A stretch of DNA of 8,666 nt from Candidatus Pacearchaeota archaeon (GTDB taxonomy: Archaea > Nanoarchaeota > Nanoarchaeia > Pacearchaeales > GW2011-AR1): positions 1-8,666 of the forward strand of contig NZER01000124.1 in NCBI GenBank assembly GCA_002690445.1, in the 5' to 3' direction. The position numbers were made by a program, and so were the translations under genes. Below, in pieces: positions 1 to 5,690 of this stretch; position 1 is the stretch's first letter, and every line of letters starts with the position of its first letter. The notes under the pieces are model-generated. The model searched no databases and was not told the origin of the DNA. It saw nothing but the letters and a program-made list of their open reading frames with translations.

Positions 1-10
1 CAGTTAGCTA

Positions 11-451
11 ATGCCGAGTTTAATATCAGAGACGGAAAAGAATAATTTAACTGGTATTTTTAATGATATTTTTGATACCTTTAAAAGGGAAATAGTCATA
101 CACAAAGAACCTAAAAAGGTTATCTCTCAAGTAAATACTTCTTCTTTATTTGGCTATGGAGATCCTGCTAGCTCTGTAAACTTTTCATACCAACCTGTTT
201 CTGGTGTTTTTGAAGCTACTGTCAGATATAACCTAGACCAAGAAGTCGAAAGATTAGGGGATATTCCTAGTCAAGTGTCTGTTGGTGGAGTGTTTATCAA
301 AGTACAAGAACCAGCTAGAAATTTCATAAATAAAGGCAAGACAGAGAAGGTAACTTTTGATAATAAATCATTCAAGCTTGTTTCTGAAGACGCAAATAAA
401 AGCTTTTTGAATAGTAAGTTCTATGTATATAAACTGGAGGCTACAAAATAA
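11..451 (+). CDS. Putative neck / head-closure protein (146 aa)
   Basis: I do not recognise a named family, and the role is inferred from position. The gene lies before two further neck candidates and the tail tube gene, where tailed phages encode head-closure and connector proteins. The product is small and soluble, without signal peptide, membrane segment or cysteine. An N-terminal helix-like part (about residues 5-30) is followed by a beta-rich middle with a G-Y-G-D turn near residue 48 and an aromatic stretch F-S-Y-Q-P-V near 58-63. The start at 11 is the only sensible one: an in-frame TAG lies at 5-7. A TAA in another frame at 9-11 overlaps the ATG, so an upstream gene probably ends here, but its body is outside the window. 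Only ten bases precede the start, so no ribosome binding site can be judged. The stop codon overlaps the next start by one base. That it is a gene is fairly certain; its role is a guess. Confidence 0.6.
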   Translation: MPSLISETEKNNLTGIFNDIFDTFKREIVIHKEPKKVISQVNTSSLFGYGDPASSVNFSYQPVSGVFEATVRYNLDQEVERLGDIPSQVSVGGVFIKVQEPARNFINKGKTEKVTFDNKSFKLVSEDANKSFLNSKFYVYKLEATK

Positions 452-1083
452 TGGCTATTGTTTCCTTAAAAAGATTTTTAAAAGATAAAGGTTTTTTAGA
501 GAGGACCGTCAGGAATTCTGTCACTGTTTCTAAACAGTCAGATATCATTATAAAACGAAGAGTGGCTGGTCTTAAAGGAGTCGCACTGAAAGAATTCGAT
601 AAACACCCCGTAACTAGGGAGTTAAGCCAAGGGCCTGCTGGAGTTAACTTGTCAAACACCTTAAATGGAGTAGGTAATTTATTTAGTTTTATAGGCTTTT
701 ACAAAGGCCAAAACGTTATTGGCCCGATAAGAGATACATTAAAAGATCACTTCGATCTAGTTGGCGCACAGGGAAAGAAGAGGGGGCGCAAAGGTGTAGA
801 GGCTTTCACTTACCAGCTAAGCGTTCCAAGTATTAATTCTTTTGATCTTGTTTCTCGTATGCCTTGGGAGAGTGGAAATAGCTGGGTGGTTGGAATAGAG
901 AGGGGCATATCCGGTTTTAGTAATTTCATGTATCTAAAATTCGGCGAAGGCAAAGAGTTAACCAGTAAATCTAGATCTGGTAAAGGTTTACAAAGCCGAA
1001 AGACGTTAAATGCTGGAATTTTTAAGCCTATTCCTTATATAACAGAGATATTGAATAACTACAGAAAAAGACTTAGGGCATAA
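451..1083 (+). CDS. Putative neck / tail-completion protein (210 aa)
   Basis: The product is probably a structural protein of the head-tail joint, comparable in place to HK97 gp10-type tail-completion proteins. This is inferred from gene order and a loose resemblance. Visible blocks that look conserved are H-P-V-T-R-E-L (residues 52-58), an N-L-S-N-T-L-N-G stretch running into G-N-L-F-S-F-I-G-F (66-83), M-P-W-E-S-G-N-S-W-V (137-146) followed by G-I-E-R-G-I-S-G, and a basic C-terminus with P-Y-I-T-E-I-L (195-201). The N-terminus is rich in Lys and Arg, and a basic loop K-K-R-G-R-K sits at 109-114. No membrane segment is present. The ATG overlaps the previous stop (TAATG), with GGAGG at 436-440 ten bases upstream, so translation can be both coupled and independently initiated. 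An alternative is a minor tail protein of unknown role. Confidence 0.55.
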   Translation: MAIVSLKRFLKDKGFLERTVRNSVTVSKQSDIIIKRRVAGLKGVALKEFDKHPVTRELSQGPAGVNLSNTLNGVGNLFSFIGFYKGQNVIGPIRDTLKDHFDLVGAQGKKRGRKGVEAFTYQLSVPSINSFDLVSRMPWESGNSWVVGIERGISGFSNFMYLKFGEGKELTSKSRSGKGLQSRKTLNAGIFKPIPYITEILNNYRKRLRA

Positions 1084-1982
1084 TGAAGGTTCAATTTGAA
1101 AATAAAGTTATGAGCAGTTTGTTGCTGTTCGTTGACCATGAGGTTACCCAAAAGGGGGACGCTTATACAAATACTGGGTCAGCTTTTTACAAAATAGATA
1201 GCCTTTTTAATGATTATTACGTTTACTCCTCCCCCTTTAAACAACTAGTTTCAGATGTTAGCGTGACTGGAAGTTCTACACCTAGTGTTTTAAGTGGTAT
1301 ATATTTCTCAACGCCACCTGACCCCGGTGGTGCGATCGGGCCTTATAACACAGGTCCAATGTATCCCGGAAGCGGTGGTTTCGATTCGATAAATCATATG
1401 CAGGGGCAGCTTTATTTTACTGGAGATACTGATCCGGTTGCTGGTTCTGGCATAAGCGGCTCTTATTCTGTAAAGGATTTTAATGTATTTTTAACCAGTA
1501 TGCCGGAGGAGCAGTTACTTTTTGAGACTAAATTGGAATTAAACCCAAGAACTAAACAGGCTGCATCAACGGGTGTAGACTCTAGTGTGCAAACCTATCC
1601 GGCTATATTCATTAAGGATAATGGGGGTAGGAACGAAGAGTTTGCTTTTGGTGGTATGGACAACACTTTCATTAACGCTAGAGCCATAGTTTTGGCTGAT
1701 TCCATGTTTTCTTTAGACGCTGCTTGCGGCATATTAAAAGATACTGTAAGAAAAAATATGCCTATTGTTGCGCAAACTGGCTTAAATTTAAATGCGCTTG
1801 GGGGCTTTACAGGTGTAAACTATAACTATACAGGCACGGCGAACGAAGGATATTGCTTTATAGACAGGGTTACGGTATCGAAAAACATAGCTAATAGGGG
1901 GGATTTTGAGAATTTGAATCCCAACGTATTCTCAGCTTTTGTGGATTTTGAACTGCATACTCATCGTATGCCCAGACTCTAA
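1083..1982 (+). CDS. Putative tail terminator / tail-completion structural protein (299 aa)
   Basis: The gene sits directly upstream of the tail tube gene, the usual place of a tail terminator or tail-completion gene, which is the basis for the call. At 299 aa it is about twice the size of lambda gpU-type terminators, so the assignment is weak. Mixed alpha/beta character is visible: an N-terminal hydrophobic stretch S-L-L-L-F-V (12-17), a Gly/Pro-rich loop with P-P-D-P-G-G (residues 78-100), then Y-S-V-K-D-F-N-V (128-135), Y-P-A-I-F-I (172-177), F-A-F-G-G (188-192) and a C-terminal V-D-F-E-L block (287-291). The hydrophobic stretch is too short and contains Asp close behind, so it is not a convincing signal peptide. 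The ATG overlaps the previous stop; only AGGG (1075-1078), four bases away, could serve as Shine-Dalgarno site, so coupling is likely. An alternative is another virion protein of the neck or tail tip. Confidence 0.5.
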   Translation: MKVQFENKVMSSLLLFVDHEVTQKGDAYTNTGSAFYKIDSLFNDYYVYSSPFKQLVSDVSVTGSSTPSVLSGIYFSTPPDPGGAIGPYNTGPMYPGSGGFDSINHMQGQLYFTGDTDPVAGSGISGSYSVKDFNVFLTSMPEEQLLFETKLELNPRTKQAASTGVDSSVQTYPAIFIKDNGGRNEEFAFGGMDNTFINARAIVLADSMFSLDAACGILKDTVRKNMPIVAQTGLNLNALGGFTGVNYNYTGTANEGYCFIDRVTVSKNIANRGDFENLNPNVFSAFVDFELHTHRMPRL

Positions 1983-2033
1983 AATTTATTTCTCTGAGTA
2001 TATTAAAAAATGTAATAACTACTAAGAAAACAG

Positions 2034-2039
2034 AAGGAG
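2034..2039 (+). promoter_or_regulatory. Strong ribosome binding site of the tail tube gene
   Basis: AAGGAG lies nine bases before the ATG at 2049, inside the purine run AGAAGGAGA (2032-2040). It is the best Shine-Dalgarno match in the window and fixes the start of the tube gene. The leader from 1983 to 2048 is AT-rich. A TATATT at 1999-2004 resembles a sigma-70 -10 box, but no acceptable -35 box lies 16-18 bases upstream, so I do not claim a promoter here. Confidence 0.75.
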
Positions 2040-2048
2040 AATTTAAAA

Positions 2049-3125
2049 ATGGCAATTCAAGTAGCAAAAACACTAGAAGGATCAGGAACAAGAAAGCGAG
2101 TAATTTACCAGAGTGAGGCTCTTTTCTCGGGATCCAATAATATCCAGAGGGTTCAAAGTGTAAATTACAGCTTCACTGTCCCTCGGACAGACGTTAACCA
2201 GTACGGTCAATTAGGTCAAATAGAAAGAATCATAACTGAGGTACCTACTGTAAGTTTGGATTTTACTTACCATCTAAATGGAGTAACAAATGAGACTCAT
2301 CTTTTGGCTAATGGAGCATTGGGGGCTTCGTATGGCTTTATGAGGGATCTTAATAGACCCGCAAGTAATGTTTATGAACAACAGTTTACGGTTGGCTTAT
2401 CTAATGAAGGTATTGACTTTAATAATGGATCTACTCATACTACCAATAAAGGAATTATAATTCCTAAGGGCTTTCTTACTTCGTATTCTTGGACTGGTGC
2501 AGTTGGCGATGTTCCTAGTGCTTCAGTAAATGCGGAGTCTACTCAGTTTGAAGTCGGAACTGTTACCCAAAATGCAGTAGCTGGATTAAATACGAACGTG
2601 CCTGTTGTTTTGAGACCGGGTAACGTTGGGTTTAAGTCCGCACCGATGGTGCCGGGATCAGCAACAACGCCAGATGCCAACGCCGATCTACCTGTATTGG
2701 GTTTTGATATTATCCATGTTCAAAGCTTTACAACCTCTATCGACATCCCCAGAGAATCTATTCAGAGACTAGGTGACAAATTTGAGTTTGCTAGAGTTAT
2801 TACTTTCCCGATTCAGGCGACCATGTCTATTGAGGGTATTGTTTCTCAGCAGGCCGCCAGTAAGCTAGAGGATATCGTAGGTACAAACCTAACTGATTCC
2901 ACTGATCCCGGATTCGCAATAGATGTTGAGTGTAATAAGGCCAACGCTGACAGTGCTGTAAACGGTATCTCTTTGATGTTTAGAGACGCTAAGATTGAAG
3001 GGCATTCTGTTAGTTCCAGCATAGGTGCTAATAAATCTATCACTTTGGACTATTCGGTTCAGGTAGATGGAGGCGGCACAGGCGTAGGCGCGGCTAAGAA
3101 TGGCTTCTTTATGAAGGCTATTTAA
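2049..3125 (+). CDS. Major tail tube protein with two related halves
   Basis: The product is the likely subunit of the tail tube, the hollow channel through which DNA passes. The call rests on position between the neck genes and the tape measure gene, on expression signals fitting an abundant protein, and on a tube-like pattern V-Q-S...P-R...G...R-I-I-T. That pattern appears twice in one chain. Residues 35-63 align without gaps to 224-252 at a constant offset of 189, sharing V-Q-S (35-37/224-226), S41/S230, P-R (45-46/234-235), G53/G242, R60/R249 and I-T (62-63/251-252). A second matching block is about 142-160 against 315-333 (S147/S320, G153/G326, S157/S330). Established knowledge: T5 tube protein pb6 is a two-domain duplication that forms trimeric rings. 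By inference this 358-aa protein may do the same. It has its own leader and strong Shine-Dalgarno site, and a terminator follows 25 bases after the stop. Confidence 0.8.
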   Translation: MAIQVAKTLEGSGTRKRVIYQSEALFSGSNNIQRVQSVNYSFTVPRTDVNQYGQLGQIERIITEVPTVSLDFTYHLNGVTNETHLLANGALGASYGFMRDLNRPASNVYEQQFTVGLSNEGIDFNNGSTHTTNKGIIIPKGFLTSYSWTGAVGDVPSASVNAESTQFEVGTVTQNAVAGLNTNVPVVLRPGNVGFKSAPMVPGSATTPDANADLPVLGFDIIHVQSFTTSIDIPRESIQRLGDKFEFARVITFPIQATMSIEGIVSQQAASKLEDIVGTNLTDSTDPGFAIDVECNKANADSAVNGISLMFRDAKIEGHSVSSSIGANKSITLDYSVQVDGGGTGVGAAKNGFFMKAI

Positions 3126-3149
3126 TTAAGCTAAAATTCTCTTTCTTTA

Positions 3150-3180
3150 AAAAGTCCCCGCTTGTCGGGGATTTTTTTTA
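3150..3180 (+). terminator. Intrinsic terminator after the tail tube gene
   Basis: TCCCCG (3155-3160) and CGGGGA (3166-3171) form a six-pair GC-rich stem around the loop CTTGT. Eight T follow (3172-3179). The flanking A run (3150-3153) can pair with the T tract and lengthen the stem. This is a textbook rho-independent terminator. The A run upstream also gives the opposite strand a short T run, but no genes converge here, so only the + direction matters. It probably limits read-through from the highly expressed tube gene into the assembly genes. Confidence 0.92.
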
Positions 3181-3205
3181 CTTTTATCTTATAAATTCTT
3201 ATAAC
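3177..3205 (+). promoter_or_regulatory. Weak candidate promoter before the chaperone-slot genes
   Basis: TTTACT (3177-3182; four of six bases match TTGACA) and TATAAC (3200-3205; five of six match TATAAT) are separated by exactly 17 bases. TATAAATT at 3190-3197 differs by one base from the T4-type late promoter TATAAATA and is an alternative reading. A promoter just after a terminator would make sense, since it would restart transcription of the downstream genes. Such AT-rich matches are common by chance, so confidence is low. Confidence 0.28.
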
Positions 3206-3224
3206 TCATGAAGGTAAAAGTGTC

Positions 3225-3557
3225 ATGGAAGGAAATAGCGTTAACTTAAAAGATGTAATATCTTTTCAAATCCACAGAAACATAGTCTGCTTATATAAAA
3301 GATATTTCGAAATAACTGAAGATTTACTAAACGAGCATAAAAGTTTCACATCTAAAATAGAGTCAAGGCTAACTAATCTTGGGGTTGATATTGAAGAAAT
3401 TAATATAGGAGAAATAGACTATTTTACTGATAAGAAATTTAGCCAAATTAGAAAAAAGATTCTAGATGTGGGCAATGACGCAACCAGAGAGCTAGAGAGA
3501 ACTTTAGAGTTTGTTACTATAAATTTAAAGGAACAGGAAAATGAGCGAACAGAATAA
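3225..3557 (+). CDS. Small helical protein, first gene in the tail-assembly chaperone slot (110 aa)
   Basis: I do not recognise a family. The protein is small, charged and predicted to be mainly helical, with an acidic patch I-E-E-I-N-I-G-E-I-D (residues 56-65) and a C-terminal helix rich in Glu and Lys. No membrane segment or signal peptide is seen. Its place between tail tube and tape measure is where lambda gpG-like chaperones, which bind the tape measure protein before tube polymerisation, are encoded; that role is an inference. The start at 3225 has AAGG (3211-3214) ten bases upstream. Its last 17 bases overlap the next gene in a different frame, and the run AAATTTAAAG (3521-3530) lies just before that overlap, a possible slippery site. 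A structural or regulatory role unrelated to chaperoning is equally possible. Confidence 0.55.
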   Translation: MEGNSVNLKDVISFQIHRNIVCLYKRYFEITEDLLNEHKSFTSKIESRLTNLGVDIEEINIGEIDYFTDKKFSQIRKKILDVGNDATRELERTLEFVTINLKEQENERTE

Positions 3558-4635
3558 GGACAACAAGGATCAAGATAAACCAGAGCCGCCGCCGATTAAC
3601 ACAAAGAAATGGCTGTACGCTTTCTCTTTACCTAGGACCTACGAGAAAAAAGTAGAAGAGACTCGTCAGGAAGACGGACAGGAAATTAAAGTCACTAAGA
3701 ATAAAGTAATAACAGAAGACGTAGAAATTTTCCTAAAAAGACCCACAAGAAAGATGTATGATGAATGCAATCTTTTTTATTCAGTTCAAATATCTAGGGG
3801 CGTAAAGGCTGGTTTGTTAACCAGAGCAATGATAGCCAAAAGATATAAGAATGACGGGGGAGGACTAAGCCAAGAAGAGCAGGATGACTTTGCTGAAAAA
3901 TATAACCAATTACTACTTAAAGAAAAGGAGTTTCAGGTTGTTCAGCTGAACCTGCAAGAAGAAAAAGACTTAACCCTCATAGAAAGGCAGGAGAAGTTGG
4001 CGGAGATTGTTACGGAAAGCGAAATTCTAAAAGCCGAATTAGAGAAGTACGAGGTTGCAGCTGAGAGTCTATACGAGCACACAGCGGAAGCTAGGGCAGC
4101 TAGAATGACGAACATGTGGTGGCTTTTTAATCTAACTTTCACTAAGTTTATAAATAATGAGCGAGGTGGTATAGAAGATTATAATGCTGTGTTTTTCGGT
4201 AAAGACTTCGATAGAAAATCTCAATCTTATGAAGAAATTGAGTTGGGAATTCAGGAGTCCGACGATAGGTTTAATAATTTTGAGGCCTCCTTAATAGAAA
4301 AAGCTAGTTATTTGTTAGCTGCTTGGAACGGCGGGAACGCTAAGGTTTATGAAGACTTTAAAAGGGTTGATGAATCTTTAGAGTTTATCAAAGACGAAGT
4401 CAGGAAAGACGAAGCTCTGCAGGATGTCTACGAAGACAAAATTAAGTCCCTAGCTGGTTTAGATATGGAAATGCCTACTCCGACATATAGCCCTGAAGAA
4501 GAAAAAGAAGCTCCCAAGGAAGCTTCCGAGAAAAAAACTCCCGAAAAGAAGACGACTCCCGAAAAGAAGACGCCCTCCAAGAAGGAGCCAGAGGTAAACA
4601 AGGTTAAAGAAGAGCAAAAACCAGAGGCCAGCTAA
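3541..4635 (+). CDS. Putative tail-assembly protein with coiled coil and Lys/Pro-rich tail (364 aa)
   Basis: The gene lies in the tail-assembly chaperone slot upstream of the tape measure gene; the role is inferred. The N-terminus (1-20) is charged and Pro-rich. Residues 23-120 form a probable folded part with the aromatic start K-W-L-Y-A-F-S-L-P and the stretch R-G-V-K-A-G-L-L-T-R-A-M-I-A-K (86-100) followed by an N-D-G-G-G turn (104-108). Residues 118-190 are Glu/Lys/Leu-rich and look like a long coiled coil. A second folded part with W-W-L-F-N-L-T-F (193-200) runs to about 305. The last 55 residues are Pro, Glu and Lys only in large part, with T-P-E-K-K repeats, and are surely disordered. 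It overlaps the preceding gene by 17 bases but has its own AAAGGA (3527-3532) eight bases before the ATG. It is far larger than lambda gpG, so it could also be a minor virion protein. Confidence 0.5.
   Translation: MSEQNKDNKDQDKPEPPPINTKKWLYAFSLPRTYEKKVEETRQEDGQEIKVTKNKVITEDVEIFLKRPTRKMYDECNLFYSVQISRGVKAGLLTRAMIAKRYKNDGGGLSQEEQDDFAEKYNQLLLKEKEFQVVQLNLQEEKDLTLIERQEKLAEIVTESEILKAELEKYEVAAESLYEHTAEARAARMTNMWWLFNLTFTKFINNERGGIEDYNAVFFGKDFDRKSQSYEEIELGIQESDDRFNNFEASLIEKASYLLAAWNGGNAKVYEDFKRVDESLEFIKDEVRKDEALQDVYEDKIKSLAGLDMEMPTPTYSPEEEKEAPKEASEKKTPEKKTTPEKKTPSKKEPEVNKVKEEQKPEAS
4537..4572 (+). repeat. Two exact tandem copies of an 18-bp coding repeat
   Basis: The unit ACTCCCGAAAAGAAGACG occurs at 4537-4554 and again, identically, at 4555-4572. 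A degenerate third copy (4573 onward, encoding P-S-K-K) follows. The unit is a multiple of three and keeps the frame, encoding T-P-E-K-K-T twice (residues 333-344) in the disordered C-terminal tail of the 364-aa protein. Exact nucleotide identity points to recent slippage rather than old selection, and copy number may vary between relatives. Confidence 0.9.
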
Positions 4636-4636
4636 G

Positions 4637-5647
4637 GTGTCTGATGAATTAAAAAACACTTACCCAGAATGCAAAAAGCTCTATAGAGATATAATCTTTG
4701 GGTTTTCTGAAAAAAGATTAAGATCTTCCAAAAAGAAGGTCTATATAAAGCACCTCAATGAAATAGACAACGGGGAATCGGGTAAAAAATATGATGATCA
4801 TTTTTTCTTAGCTCAAAAAAAGGGGTTAAAATCAGAGAAAGATGCTTTAAAGTTTATTATAGAGCAAGACCTGTGGTCTGAAGAGAAGGAAAACAAACTA
4901 AAAGAAAAAGCAGAAAGGTTAAAAACCCTAAAATATACCAAGCAAAAGCTTATAATAAAGAAGCAGGTAGATGAGCTAATCAAGGAGATAGACCCTATTG
5001 AAAAAGAGGTGTATTTACTTTCTCACGAAAGAGCCGAAAATATAGGCCTCACTGCAGAAGTCTTTGCTTCTAAAAAAATAAATGAATTCATAATACAACA
5101 GTCTTTTTTTTCCGATAAAGACCTCAGTAAAGCGTTTTATTCAGAAGAGGAGTTTGACCTTTTAGAGCAGGAGGACATTGATGAATGCTTGCTTTTATTT
5201 GCTGAGATAAACAGCGACTTTTCTGATGAGCAGATTAGACTTATCGCTATATGCCCCTTTTTCATGAATAGTTTTTATTTATGTGGCGAAAGCACGGTCG
5301 ATTTTTTTCGTAAAGCTGTCATTGAGCTAACTAATTATCAAGTATCTTTGTTGTCTTCTGGAAGATATTTTAAAAATTTAATATCTAATTCTAAACCTGC
5401 TCCAGATGATTATTATGAATCACCGCAGAAGCTATCAGATTGGTATAATTTGCAAGACAAGGCTCGCGTAGCAAAGGACTCTTTAGGGTCAAAAGGGGAC
5501 GGCGGGGGTTCAACCATAGTAGGAGCAAGCAAAGAAGAGATGCGGTCGCTGCAAAATGACGACGAAGAAGCAGTTGATTTAAATAAACTTGCTCAAGAAA
5601 AGGGATCAATTAGTTTTGAAGAATTGCTAGACATCCACGGAATATAA
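4637..5647 (+). CDS. Putative tail-assembly protein preceding the tape measure gene (336 aa, GTG start)
   Basis: I do not recognise a named family. Position directly before the tape measure gene suggests a role in folding it or loading it into the tube; this is inference. The N-terminal third is very rich in Lys and Glu, with D-L-W-S-E-E-K-E at 78-85 opening a probable coiled coil (80-130). Residues 133-250 look folded and helical, with G-L-T-A-E-V-F-A (137-144), C-P-F-F-M-N-S-F (206-213) and L-T-N-Y-Q (231-235). A Gly-rich linker (284-292) and a short acidic end with S-F-E-E-L-L-D-I-H-G-I (326-336) close the protein. GTG at 4637 is chosen because AGAGG (4623-4627) lies nine bases upstream and only one base separates it from the preceding stop. 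The nearby ATG at 4644 is out of frame. An alternative is a minor structural protein. Confidence 0.5.
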   Translation: MSDELKNTYPECKKLYRDIIFGFSEKRLRSSKKKVYIKHLNEIDNGESGKKYDDHFFLAQKKGLKSEKDALKFIIEQDLWSEEKENKLKEKAERLKTLKYTKQKLIIKKQVDELIKEIDPIEKEVYLLSHERAENIGLTAEVFASKKINEFIIQQSFFSDKDLSKAFYSEEEFDLLEQEDIDECLLLFAEINSDFSDEQIRLIAICPFFMNSFYLCGESTVDFFRKAVIELTNYQVSLLSSGRYFKNLISNSKPAPDDYYESPQKLSDWYNLQDKARVAKDSLGSKGDGGGSTIVGASKEEMRSLQNDDEEAVDLNKLAQEKGSISFEELLDIHGI

Positions 5648-5690
5648 GCTATATTTAAGTGTAATTATTTAAGATTACGGCTTAAGGAAT

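Noticed and set aside
400..460. Possible programmed frameshift at the first TAATG junction
   Set aside because: No slippery heptamer is present, and GGAGG gives the downstream gene its own start.
3208..3249. 13-codon frame starting ATG at 3208 and overlapping the start of the 110-aa gene
   Set aside because: No Shine-Dalgarno site precedes it, it is very short, and the frame from 3225 has a better spaced AAGG.
4459..4659. Minus-strand frame with long runs of Leu, Phe and Gly
   Set aside because: It is the complement of the Lys/Glu/Pro-rich repeat tail; the apparent membrane-like composition is an artefact of that.
5661..5678. GTAAT / ATTAC inverted repeat before the tape measure gene
   Set aside because: Only five AT-rich pairs and no following T run, so neither a terminator nor a convincing operator.
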